DNA of 33,206 nucleotides from Bifidobacterium breve (GCA_945898065.1 CAMDHH010000010.1:1-33206); one strand, 5' to 3'; shown: positions 24,890-33,162, counted from the stretch's first letter. Notes: generated by a model from the letters alone, not told the origin. A program made the numbers and translations.

Positions 24890-25828
24890 ATGTCACAAAT
24901 TCCTATCATTTTGGATTGCGATCCCGGTCATGATGATGCACTTGCCATTATTTTGGCGGCATACAATCAAAAGATTGATTTACGAGGAATTGTTACAGTT
25001 TCAGGAAATGGTGCAATCGATAAAGTTACATATAACGCCCTCAGTATTTGCACACTCGCAAAAATAAGAGTTCCAGTCGCACAAGGCTCGGGTGTTTCCA
25101 TATTGGGTTCGGCTGAAGCCGCTACTGATATCCATGGTGAGACTGCACTCGATGGAGCGCCACTACCGAAACCAAACTTCGAACTTTCTAAAGAAAGTGG
25201 CATCGAGCTCATGGCTCGATTAGTGCGTGAATCAAGTGAGCCAATCACAATCGTTGCAACTGGTCCGCTAACAAATGTTGCAATTCTTCTTAAGCTATAT
25301 CCAGAATTGAAAAGCAAAATCAAAGAGATTGTCTTTATGGGTGGCAGCGCATCGCGTGGAAACCGAACTCCATACGCTGAATTCAATATCTGGATGGATC
25401 CTGAGGCCACCGATATCGTCTTGCATTCCGGCTTGAAATTGACGATGTGTGGACTCGATGTCACTCATCAAGCCTTAGTCACCAAAGAAGTATTTGCTCG
25501 CCTTGAAGCACTAAAGAGTGATCTTTCAAAAACAATTATTGGTCTACTCACATTCTTTGCTCAAACGTATAACGATGTCTTTGAGATGCCCGATCCACCT
25601 TTGCACGACCCCGTGGCTATTGCCGTCCTTATTGACCCAAGCGTTGTATCGTCGCGATTCGTCAATGTCGAAGTTGAATTAGATGGAAAATTCACCCGCG
25701 GTGCAACGGTTGTCGATATATATAAGCGCGAGGAGCGCGCAGCCAATGCCACTGTTGCACTCGATCTTGATGCTAAGAAATTCTGGGATCTAATGATTGA
25801 TGCAATAGAGGCTGCAGGAAAGTCCTAA
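24890..25828 (+). CDS. Nucleoside hydrolase family protein 2 (canonical IunH)
   Basis: A 312-residue nucleoside hydrolase with the complete canonical active site: DCDPGHDDA at residues about 9-17, ATGPLTNVA, VFMGGSAS, AEFNIWMDPEA, and PPLHDPVAIAV with His239 and metal ligand Asp240. It hydrolyses ribonucleosides to base and ribose without phosphate; preference (pyrimidine, purine or both) cannot be read from sequence. The start has a good Shine-Dalgarno sequence, unlike most first genes here. It is a single-gene unit, divergent from deoC, and its stop interlocks with that of the convergent uridine phosphorylase (CTAA). Confidence 0.92.
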   Translation: MSQIPIILDCDPGHDDALAIILAAYNQKIDLRGIVTVSGNGAIDKVTYNALSICTLAKIRVPVAQGSGVSILGSAEAATDIHGETALDGAPLPKPNFELSKESGIELMARLVRESSEPITIVATGPLTNVAILLKLYPELKSKIKEIVFMGGSASRGNRTPYAEFNIWMDPEATDIVLHSGLKLTMCGLDVTHQALVTKEVFARLEALKSDLSKTIIGLLTFFAQTYNDVFEMPDPPLHDPVAIAVLIDPSVVSSRFVNVEVELDGKFTRGATVVDIYKREERAANATVALDLDAKKFWDLMIDAIEAAGKS

Positions 25829-26571
25829 ATCTTCCCAGCGCTTCTATCGAAGGCAATAATCTCTCGTAGTCCTTGAATTGCAGTTTCTAGAAGTGGATCG
25901 AGTGAAATTACTGGACCGATGCCATGCATCATCATGATTCCACCTGCGCGCTTTCGCAACATGGAAGAGATAACGAATATTGCAGAGGCTTCCATCTCTG
26001 AGCAGATCGCTCCCCCAATTTCCCATGCTTTCCAGCGGTCTTGAAGATTACGAGCAACGCCCATTCTCTCTGGTTCATGCTGACCATAAAAAGAATCTTT
26101 AGATTGAGTTATTCCGGTACGAAATTTTACGCCAGTCTTCTTTGCTGCGCGCTGTAGCGCTTGCGTTAGATCTAAATCTGCAACAGCAGGAAACTCAATT
26201 GGCATGTAATGAATCGATGTTCCTTCATCACGAATAGCACCTGAAATAATCGCAAGTTCGCCCGAAACGATATCTTTTTGGATTGCACCAGAAGTTCCAA
26301 CACGAATAAAAGTGTCCGCACCAACTATTGCTAATTCTTCAACTGCTATTGCAGCTGATGGGCAGCCAATTCCTGTTGAAGTTACGGATACCTTTTCACC
26401 ATCTAGATAGCCTGTGTATGTAACGTATTCACGATTAGATGCAACTAATTTTGCATCATCGAAGAGGGCAGCAATGGGTGCACATCGACCTGGATCTCCT
26501 GGAAGTAATACGTAACGACCAACATCACCCGGTGCTAATTGAACGTGATACTGCTTTCCATTGGCTTCCAT
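25825..26571 (-). CDS. udp: Uridine phosphorylase, copy 1
   Basis: A 248-residue NP-I family phosphorylase. Motifs: VLLPGDPGR (phosphate site), REYVTYTGYLDG, VTSTGIGCPSAAIAVEEL, FIRVGTSGAI, SKDSFYGQHEPERMG (base-specificity segment in uridine phosphorylases) and CSEMEASAIF (ribose-binding EMEA). It cleaves uridine, and perhaps deoxyuridine or thymidine, with phosphate. The ATG directly follows the TAA of copy 2, with no gap. It is the last gene of the importer operon. No deoA or pyn gene is in the window, so these may also handle deoxypyrimidines. Confidence 0.9.
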   Translation of the reverse strand: MEANGKQYHVQLAPGDVGRYVLLPGDPGRCAPIAALFDDAKLVASNREYVTYTGYLDGEKVSVTSTGIGCPSAAIAVEELAIVGADTFIRVGTSGAIQKDIVSGELAIISGAIRDEGTSIHYMPIEFPAVADLDLTQALQRAAKKTGVKFRTGITQSKDSFYGQHEPERMGVARNLQDRWKAWEIGGAICSEMEASAIFVISSMLRKRAGGIMMMHGIGPVISLDPLLETAIQGLREIIAFDRSAGKI

Positions 26572-27321
26572 TTATAACTCCTTGCTTAGTTGATCAGCTT
26601 TAATTAGTTCTCGAACTCCCGAAATTGCTGTTTCAATCAATGGCTCAAGTGAACCAAATGAACCCTCGCCATGCATAGCCATGATTCCTCCAGCACGAAC
26701 TTTGAGTGTTGATGCAACTATGAAAAGCGCAGCTGCCTCCATCTCGGAGCAAATTGCGCCACCAACTTGCCACGCATGCCAACGATCGAGGAGTCGACTC
26801 GTTACACCGGAGCGCTCTGGTTCAACCTCTCCGTAAAAGGAATCTTTAGATTGAGAGATGCCGAGGGAGTGTGGCAAGCCAGCTTTCTGTGCAGCGCTTC
26901 GAAGTGCAGCAACAATTTCCATATCAGCAAGTGCTGGAAATGCAATTGGTAAATAATGAATTGAAGTGCCTTCATCACGAATTGCACCTGTAACAATTGC
27001 CAAATCTCCAGATTTAGTTCCAGGTTGAATTGCACCAGATGTTCCGACTCGTATAAAAGTATCTGCGCCAACTCGTACTAATTCTTCTAGTGCTATTGCA
27101 GAAGATGGGCACCCAATTCCCGTAGAGGTAACCGAAACTTTTACTCCATCAAGAAAACCTGTGTAAGTAACATATTCGCGATTCGTAGCAACATGAACAG
27201 CGCCTTCTAAATGGCGAGCAATAACTTCGGATCTACCTGGATCACCTGGGAGTAATACATATCGACCTACATCACCTTTTTGTAATTGAATATGATATTG
27301 CTTGGAATCTAAATTGCTCAT
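26572..27321 (-). CDS. udp: Uridine phosphorylase, copy 2
   Basis: A 249-residue paralogue of the next gene, clearly similar over its whole length: VLLPGDPGR, REYVTYTGFLDG, VTSTGIGCPSSAIALEEL, FIRVGTSGAI, SKDSFYGEVEPERSG and CSEMEAAALF. The main differences lie in the base-specificity segment (GEVEPERSG against GQHEPERMG) and near the C-terminus (AMHGEGSFGS against MMHGIGPVIS). This suggests divergence of substrate range after duplication. Its ATG overlaps the upstream nucleoside hydrolase stop as ATGA. Confidence 0.9.
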   Translation of the reverse strand: MSNLDSKQYHIQLQKGDVGRYVLLPGDPGRSEVIARHLEGAVHVATNREYVTYTGFLDGVKVSVTSTGIGCPSSAIALEELVRVGADTFIRVGTSGAIQPGTKSGDLAIVTGAIRDEGTSIHYLPIAFPALADMEIVAALRSAAQKAGLPHSLGISQSKDSFYGEVEPERSGVTSRLLDRWHAWQVGGAICSEMEAAALFIVASTLKVRAGGIMAMHGEGSFGSLEPLIETAISGVRELIKADQLSKEL

Positions 27322-28244
27322 AGCGTATTTACTCTTTCAATAAAGAAATCCATGAACGCTTCAACATTTACCTTCATAGCAACCTTGCTATTTGCCGCTT
27401 TACCCGTTGCCTTAAAGTGATCCGCAGAAGTTTTTGCAACATTGTGGTCACCCTTTAATTCAACGGTAACGTGGTAATCAGCGTATTGAACCAAATCTGG
27501 TCTTATCAATATTGCAGCAGCTAAAGGATCGTTGATTGCACAGCCTTCAATGCTTTGATATTCATCATGGAATTCCATATAGAAACGAGTGGAATCATCT
27601 ATAAATTTTTGAATTGCTGGATTCTTACTTTGAATGCGATCCATATGTCTTTTCTGAAACAAGCACTCATACGTAACATCTAATGGAACCAAGGTAAATT
27701 TCAAGCCCGCTCGAATAACAACGTCAAAGGCATGCGGATCACAGAAAACGTTGTATTCCGATGATGGAGTTGCATTACCAGGGGCATGAATTGTTGCGCC
27801 CATCGAGACAACATTTTTGATCAAGGGCACAATCGATGGGTCACGCAATGTTGCAAGTGCAAGATTTGTCATGGGGCCAATACATAGCAAGGTAATCTCA
27901 CCTGGATATTTATGAACCAAATTGATGATGAGCTCAACAGCAGGCAATGTAGATAACTTCAAGACTGGCTCAGGAAGAATGGCATAACCAAGCCCACCAT
28001 CACCATGTGTCTCTTCAGCTACTGACAATGATTTCACTAACGGTTCTGATGCGCCACGTGCAATCGGGACGTTTACCAGATTGCAAAGCTCTGCAATTTG
28101 TAAGGCATTCTTTGCACATTTATCCACTGTCGTATTTCCATGTGTAACCGTTATTGCCTCTAGTGTGATTTCGGGAGATGCGGCAAGTAAGAGAATTGCA
28201 AGGGCATCATCAATGCCGGGATCGGTATCAAGTATTACTCTCAT
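27318..28244 (-). CDS. Nucleoside hydrolase family protein 3 (IunH-like)
   Basis: A 308-residue nucleoside hydrolase family protein. DTDPGIDDA, CIGPMTNLAL, VSMGATI and SEYNVFCDPHAF are present. In the C-terminal motif the canonical HDP is NDP (CAINDPLAAA): Asn238 replaces the catalytic His while metal ligand Asp239 is kept. Together with VSMGATI in place of MGGSA, this marks a different subgroup from the other two copies. It sits after a queuosine-salvage gene and before two uridine phosphorylases. From memory, the Clostridioides queuosine hydrolase QueK belongs to this superfamily, so a modified-nucleoside substrate is conceivable. Its ATG overlaps the stop of a 20-codon remnant (ATGA). Confidence 0.88.
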   Translation of the reverse strand: MRVILDTDPGIDDALAILLLAASPEITLEAITVTHGNTTVDKCAKNALQIAELCNLVNVPIARGASEPLVKSLSVAEETHGDGGLGYAILPEPVLKLSTLPAVELIINLVHKYPGEITLLCIGPMTNLALATLRDPSIVPLIKNVVSMGATIHAPGNATPSSEYNVFCDPHAFDVVIRAGLKFTLVPLDVTYECLFQKRHMDRIQSKNPAIQKFIDDSTRFYMEFHDEYQSIEGCAINDPLAAAILIRPDLVQYADYHVTVELKGDHNVAKTSADHFKATGKAANSKVAMKVNVEAFMDFFIERVNTL

Positions 28245-28303
28245 TGATCGATAAATGTACGCTCGTATGGGCTAAATAGCGGACCAGCGAAATAAATCTT
28301 CAT
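28241..28303 (-). pseudogene. 20-codon remnant resembling the start of a nucleoside 2-deoxyribosyltransferase
   Basis: Between the Qng1-like gene and nucleoside hydrolase 3, an ATG two bases after the upstream TAA opens a frame reading MKIYFAGPLFSPYERTFIDQ and then TGA. KIYxAGPLFSxxER is the characteristic N-terminus of nucleoside 2-deoxyribosyltransferase family proteins (PF05014), which are normally 140-180 residues. The TGA overlaps the hydrolase ATG as ATGA. I infer that a deletion removed the rest of the gene; the short frame may still be translated and couple translation into the hydrolase gene. Confidence 0.55.
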
Positions 28304-28305
28304 CT

Positions 28306-29295
28306 TTAGTACATCACAGTCTTTGTTAGATGGTGGGGCCAATGTGTTGCGTGATACGTCTTCCAGAAACGGAAATCAACCTGTGGTTGCAGTAGCGGCT
28401 CCATTCCAGGTCGTCGCTTATTAATCTCCTCTGTGAGTTTAGCAATAACATAAATCGAACTAGCACGCAGTTCAATCTCGGCTTCACTATCTCGCTTTAC
28501 TTCGACAAGACTATTAATCTGCTTTTCGAGTTCCGGTGCATATTCAAAAATATTCATCACGCGCAACCCAACAGGAACAATGTAGTCAGCAAAAGCGGTG
28601 AGGTTGCTAGCATCTTCTAATTTCCATGCTCCTCTTGGAGAAAGAGCAAGATGCATTCCCCAAATTCCAAGTTGGGCCAATTTATAAATCTGTACTTCTG
28701 AGCCGTGATAGTTACTCACATCACGAAAACGAGGGAACTCTGTAGTCAATCGTTCAAGCAGTCCATCACCGTTGGCATAGAGACGTGGGGTGCAAGAGCG
28801 AACAAAATTAGAGTAACGACCTTGATACTTTTCGACTAGAACACGGCCCACTTCGTTGAAAAGAACTACGCGCTCATCGAGCATAGGCATCTCTATTGTT
28901 CCCGCAAATACTAATTCCAGATCTTTACGTGAAACCTTAGATAGATATTCGCCGCTGAAGAATGGGATTCCATCGCCAATAGCACGATGCATACAGGCAA
29001 CCATTGCTTCTGAGTCACACCAGCGCTTGCCAATGTAATCTGTCTCAAATTTCACACCGGTAGAGAAATCTGTAAAAGCAAAGTTCATTGTGTTTACAAC
29101 CAAGGTGAAATCCATCAAGAGATCTGGATCATTACCAAAGTCAAAAAGCATCGAACCATCTGGTTTGGCAAACTCTTCGTATGCCATCCAATTTGCTACT
29201 TGCGTGATCTTCTCGTGATTGATTCGAACTAGCTGTGCATTACTTATTACAGGTTGCAGGCTTGCCAAGACAGGAGAATCCCAGTTGATTGTCAT
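28306..29295 (-). CDS. Queuosine salvage protein, DUF2419/Qng1-like
   Basis: A 329-residue protein of the DUF2419 (queuosine 5'-phosphate N-glycosylase, Qng1/C9orf64) family, recognised by several blocks shared with the eukaryotic proteins: MPMLDERVVLFNEVGRVLVE (residues about 135-155), FPRFRDVSNYHG, IYKLAQL, FADYIVP with Asp237 as a likely key residue, EIELRASSIY and the C-terminal HHLTKTVMY. Characterised members release queuine from queuosine 5'-monophosphate. The ATG at 29295 lies 14 bases after the permease stop. It is in an ABC nucleoside importer operon and followed by a nucleoside hydrolase. No tgt or queuosine-synthesis gene is in the window, so the substrate could be another modified nucleoside. 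Confidence 0.85.
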   Translation of the reverse strand: MTINWDSPVLASLQPVISNAQLVRINHEKITQVANWMAYEEFAKPDGSMLFDFGNDPDLLMDFTLVVNTMNFAFTDFSTGVKFETDYIGKRWCDSEAMVACMHRAIGDGIPFFSGEYLSKVSRKDLELVFAGTIEMPMLDERVVLFNEVGRVLVEKYQGRYSNFVRSCTPRLYANGDGLLERLTTEFPRFRDVSNYHGSEVQIYKLAQLGIWGMHLALSPRGAWKLEDASNLTAFADYIVPVGLRVMNIFEYAPELEKQINSLVEVKRDSEAEIELRASSIYVIAKLTEEINKRRPGMEPLLQPQVDFRFWKTYHATHWPHHLTKTVMY

Positions 29296-29309
29296 ATCAA
29301 AAAATTCCC

Positions 29310-30560
29310 TTACTCAGAGCCGCGGCGATAAGGCATACCTGCCATGGCAGGCGGTGTTAGTCGCTGGGCCAGGAAGGTAAGAACTATCAACGTTGCAAAG
29401 TTAGGGAAAACTGTTACAAACTCTTGAGGAATGACATCAACACGTTGATGAATCCAAAAAGCTACAAGAGCAAGTACGGCCGATATAGCGCCTGGCTTCC
29501 ATTGGCGCGACACTGAATAGTAGAGAGCAAGAACAGTTGCAATAATTCCTGCAACCATAATGAGTGACATCACTGATTCGCTTTGGCGAACTCGAAGAGC
29601 ATCGGTAAATCCGAAAAGAATTGAGCCAGCGAATACTCCACCAGGTCTCCAGTTACCAAAGATCACAGTGGCCAGACCAATAAAACCTCGGCCAGCAGTT
29701 TGACCTTCTCTGTATACAGAAGAGGCGACGAGTGAAAGATAAGCGCCACCAAGGGATGCCAACATGCCTGAGACCGAGATTGCAATGTATCGAATTCGAT
29801 AGACATTAATACCAAGAGATTCGGCAGCCATAGGATTTTCTCCCGAGAAGCGCATGCGAAGTCCAAATTTGCTACGCCAAAGAATCCACGAAGTCAGTGG
29901 AACAAGAAGTAATAGCGCCATGGTTACTAATGAAACATCTTTAGTCAATCCGTGAAACACTCCAGCTAAGTTTGAAATAAAGAAAATGTTCTTTGCATCG
30001 ATGCTTTCTAAGAACGGTGCAATCACAGGAATAGTAAAAGTTGGAAATGAATCGACAGGTGGCGAGACGGTTCTGTCTCCACCAACTGGTGGGAAAAATA
30101 TTCCTGATAAATATCTAGCACCACCTGCTGCAATGAGATTTATCGCAAGGCCTGAGACTGCTTGATCAATTCCAATTTTTACTGTTAGAACTGCGTGGAA
30201 GAAACCTGATGCAAGACCGAAAATTGCCGCAGCCACAAAGCCAACCAATGGCCCATGGAGGTATCCAAACCAAGCAGCAGTCCAGGTTCCAACAATCATC
30301 ATTCCTTCAAGGCCGATGTTGATCACACCTGCTCGTTCAGCCCACAATCCACCTAAACCAGCCATAAGAAGTGGAATAGCAAAACGAAGAGTTGCTCCAG
30401 AGGTTCCAGGTGATGAAATATCTGTGGCTCCAGTCAAGCTTTCGACTAGCGAAATGATAAAAAATATACCGGCAACAACTAAAGTGATACGGGCCGGGGA
30501 TTTGAAGAATGTTTTCACTTTGCCTGTGCTTGTCGCAGCCTTCTTTGCATCGGTAGCCAT
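29310..30560 (-). CDS. Nucleoside-type ABC importer, permease subunit 2
   Basis: A 416-residue permease of the BPD_transp_2 (RbsC/branched-chain-like) family with about ten hydrophobic segments. Recognisable segments are GGLWAERAGVINIGLEGMM and GENPMAAESLGI, typical of the guanosine/nucleoside and BMP-linked importers (NupC/YufQ type). It pairs with the other permease to form the membrane channel. The ATG overlaps the preceding permease stop by one base (TAATG). Nucleoside specificity is inferred from family and neighbours. Confidence 0.9.
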   Translation of the reverse strand: MATDAKKAATSTGKVKTFFKSPARITLVVAGIFFIISLVESLTGATDISSPGTSGATLRFAIPLLMAGLGGLWAERAGVINIGLEGMMIVGTWTAAWFGYLHGPLVGFVAAAIFGLASGFFHAVLTVKIGIDQAVSGLAINLIAAGGARYLSGIFFPPVGGDRTVSPPVDSFPTFTIPVIAPFLESIDAKNIFFISNLAGVFHGLTKDVSLVTMALLLLVPLTSWILWRSKFGLRMRFSGENPMAAESLGINVYRIRYIAISVSGMLASLGGAYLSLVASSVYREGQTAGRGFIGLATVIFGNWRPGGVFAGSILFGFTDALRVRQSESVMSLIMVAGIIATVLALYYSVSRQWKPGAISAVLALVAFWIHQRVDVIPQEFVTVFPNFATLIVLTFLAQRLTPPAMAGMPYRRGSE

Positions 30561-31651
30561 TACTTGGACTCCTTATCAATAACAAGTTCGGCATTGACTT
30601 TACCGACCGCACGTTGCTGTTGACGAAGATTGATTCGTGCGACAACTTCATAGGCAATAACAATTGCAAGAACGATTGTTCCCTGCATGACAATCACAAT
30701 TTCAGGCGGTACGCCTTCGTATTCCAGAACAGGTGCAGCTCGTTCAAGGAATGACCACAGGAAGGCGGCAAAGAAGATTCCCACTGGATGATTTCTGCCA
30801 AGTAGTGCCAGGGCTAAACCAGTGAATGCATAGCCAGATGGAAATGCCATGCTGTAGGAGTGTGTATCCGAGAGAAGCGTTCCGATACCAACTAATCCAG
30901 CAATAGCGCCTGATAAAACAGTTGTTACAAAGATCATTCCCGGTGCGTTGACGCCACTTGATCGCGCGGCACGGAAAGATAATCCAGTTGCTCGTAAGTT
31001 GAATCCAAAGACTGTCTTATTGAGCATTACCCAGTAAGCAATTCCTACAAAAATAGCAACAAAGAGGAAGGAATAGACTTCACCATTGAACATCTTAAAT
31101 GTTGGCATCTGACCACTTACTGGTATGGGTCTGGTCTGAACATTCTGAGATCCCTCAGGAAGAATTCCTAAGAGTTCCTCGCCTAACAAAAATGCAATGA
31201 TCGCTGCTGCAATAAAGTTGAGCATAATATTACTGATTACTTCAGATACCCCACGTCGCACCTTGAGATATCCAGCGATAGCAGCCCATAGGCCACCGGC
31301 AATCATTGCCACAACAACAATAAGTAATACATGCAATACCGGCGGAAGATTAACTGCCGCACCTACTACTGCTCCAAAAAATGCGCCCATGCGATATTGG
31401 CCATCGATTCCAATATTGAAAAGCAACATCTTAAATCCGATTGCCGCTGCAACGCCTGCTAAATAATATGCAACAGTCTGATTGAGTTCAGAGACCAAGT
31501 TACGTGGACTAAATCCATAGGAAATCATTACTTTGAATATTTCTAGAGGGTTTACTCCACGAAGAATCAAGATGAGGGAAACTAATAGAAGTGAGCTGAG
31601 TATTGCTGCAAGTGGGGCGATTGCTCCCCAAAAAACTCTATTTTTTCTCAT
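30560..31651 (-). CDS. Nucleoside-type ABC importer, permease subunit 1
   Basis: A 363-residue BPD_transp_2 family permease (NupB/YufP type). It has an N-terminal helix, then AAAIGFKMLLFNIGIDGQY, the family segment, and later LRATGLSFRAARSSGVN, the cytoplasmic loop that contacts the ATPase, and about nine more hydrophobic segments. Its ATG overlaps the ATPase stop by four bases (ATGA) and the next permease overlaps it by one, indicating tight translational coupling. Confidence 0.9.
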   Translation of the reverse strand: MRKNRVFWGAIAPLAAILSSLLLVSLILILRGVNPLEIFKVMISYGFSPRNLVSELNQTVAYYLAGVAAAIGFKMLLFNIGIDGQYRMGAFFGAVVGAAVNLPPVLHVLLIVVVAMIAGGLWAAIAGYLKVRRGVSEVISNIMLNFIAAAIIAFLLGEELLGILPEGSQNVQTRPIPVSGQMPTFKMFNGEVYSFLFVAIFVGIAYWVMLNKTVFGFNLRATGLSFRAARSSGVNAPGMIFVTTVLSGAIAGLVGIGTLLSDTHSYSMAFPSGYAFTGLALALLGRNHPVGIFFAAFLWSFLERAAPVLEYEGVPPEIVIVMQGTIVLAIVIAYEVVARINLRQQQRAVGKVNAELVIDKESK

Positions 31652-33162
31652 GCACTCTTTGCTCCAGTCATAGCTAGCCCAAGATCTTCTGGAGAGGTAT
31701 TCAATGGATTAAGTATTGAAACAATACTTCCACTGTAAATAACAGCAATGCGATCTGAGAGCGAGAAGAGTTCTTCTAGATCAGCGGAGATGAGCAGAAT
31801 GCCAACCCCGTGTGATCGCGCCTTCATCAAGTGATCCCAGATGATTGCTTGGGCGCCAACATCGACTCCACGAGTAGGTTGCGCTGCAACGATTAATTTT
31901 GGATCACCACTTAATTCTCGACCTACAATAAATTTCTGTTGGTTTCCACCTGAGAGAGCGCTAGCTAATACATTGACTCCAGGTGTTCTTACATCAAATT
32001 CTTCTACGACTCGTTTGGAATCTTCTGCGGCTGCACCTTTATTGACCCAAATTCCATTTGCCATAGGGGTTGCAAATTGGTGACCTAGAATTCGATTTTC
32101 CCAGAGTGGTGCTGACATTAAGAGTCCGTCACGTTGACGATCTTGTGGAATGTAGGCAACACCTGCATTGCGTATATCTCTTGTGTGGGTGTGTGCAGCA
32201 TCTAGCCCTAGTACTTCCACACTTCCAGTTGTCGGTGAAAGTAGACCCATGATTAACTCAATAAGTTCGCTCTGACCATTACCTTCAACGCCAGCTAGAC
32301 CAAGAATTTCTCCACCGTGAAGATCAAGATTGAGATCATGAAGAATTTCTCTTCCGTCAAGGCGAGAATATGAAGCCTCTTTGATTGAAAGAATGCTCGT
32401 CTTACTTATATTTTGAACACCAGCAATTGGCTTAGGTAACTCTCCGCCAACCATCAGCTCTGCAAGTTCCTTCTTATTGGTATCAGCAGGCTTTTTGGTT
32501 ACAACAGTTGTGCCTTGACGCATAATTGTGATGTCATCTGCAATGGAAAGTACTTCATCTAACTTATGTGAAATAAAGAGAACTGTAAGGCCCTTATTCA
32601 CTAAATCTCTGAGGTTTTCAAAAAGCTCTGTAACCTCTTGTGGAACCAATACTGCTGTGGGCTCATCGAGGATGAGAATCTTCGCTCCTCGGAATAATAC
32701 TTTTGCAATCTCAACTCTTTGACGCTCTCCCACGCCTAAATTCGAAAGTGATTCATCAGGATCTATATCTAAGTGATAAGTCTCAGCAATTTCGAGTAAT
32801 TTCTTGCGAGCTTCATCATATTTTATGACAAAGCCAAAACAGGATGGTTCGCTACCCAAAATTACATTCTCTAAAACTGTAGCGTTATCGGCTAATTTGA
32901 AGTGCTGGTGAACCATACCGATACCAAGTGCGATTGCATCTTGCGGAGATTTCAGCGAAACTTCTTGACCAAATACTTTAATGGAACCGGCATCAGGGCG
33001 AATCAAACCGTAGAGAGTCTTCATCAGCGTTGACTTTCCAGCACCGTTTTCACCGATTATGGCGTGTATAGAGCCTTCACGTACTTGGAGTGATACATCA
33101 CGGTTTGCGACTACACCAGGATATTTCTTTTCAACTCCTACTACTTCCAGGATATTTCCCAC
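31648..33162 (-). CDS. Nucleoside-type ABC importer, dual ATP-binding subunit
   Basis: A 504-residue fused double ATPase of the RbsA/NupA/YufO type. Domain 1 (about 1-235): Walker A GENGAGKST, signature LGVGERQRVEI, Walker B ILILDEPTAVL. Domain 2 (about 255-500): degenerate Walker A GVEGNGQSE, signature LSGGNQQKF, then IVAAQPTRGVDVGA. Degeneracy of the second Walker A is normal in this family. The start is GTG at 33162, which follows a weak GAAAGAAG. A BMP-family substrate-binding lipoprotein usually precedes this gene and is presumably beyond the right edge. Confidence 0.92.
   Translation of the reverse strand: MGNILEVVGVEKKYPGVVANRDVSLQVREGSIHAIIGENGAGKSTLMKTLYGLIRPDAGSIKVFGQEVSLKSPQDAIALGIGMVHQHFKLADNATVLENVILGSEPSCFGFVIKYDEARKKLLEIAETYHLDIDPDESLSNLGVGERQRVEIAKVLFRGAKILILDEPTAVLVPQEVTELFENLRDLVNKGLTVLFISHKLDEVLSIADDITIMRQGTTVVTKKPADTNKKELAELMVGGELPKPIAGVQNISKTSILSIKEASYSRLDGREILHDLNLDLHGGEILGLAGVEGNGQSELIELIMGLLSPTTGSVEVLGLDAAHTHTRDIRNAGVAYIPQDRQRDGLLMSAPLWENRILGHQFATPMANGIWVNKGAAAEDSKRVVEEFDVRTPGVNVLASALSGGNQQKFIVGRELSGDPKLIVAAQPTRGVDVGAQAIIWDHLMKARSHGVGILLISADLEELFSLSDRIAVIYSGSIVSILNPLNTSPEDLGLAMTGAKSA

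Noticed and set aside
24759-24896. N-terminal extension of deoC up to 24896
   Set aside because: The extra residues resemble no DeoC N-terminus, would overlap the divergent hydrolase start, and a perfect TATAAT sits inside them just before the GTG at 24758.
28245-28310. Possible preQ1 or other queuosine-related riboswitch next to the Qng1-like gene
   Set aside because: The gap is only 61 bases, is explained by a 20-codon reading frame, and shows no preQ1 aptamer pattern; the gap upstream of the Qng1-like gene itself is 14 bases.
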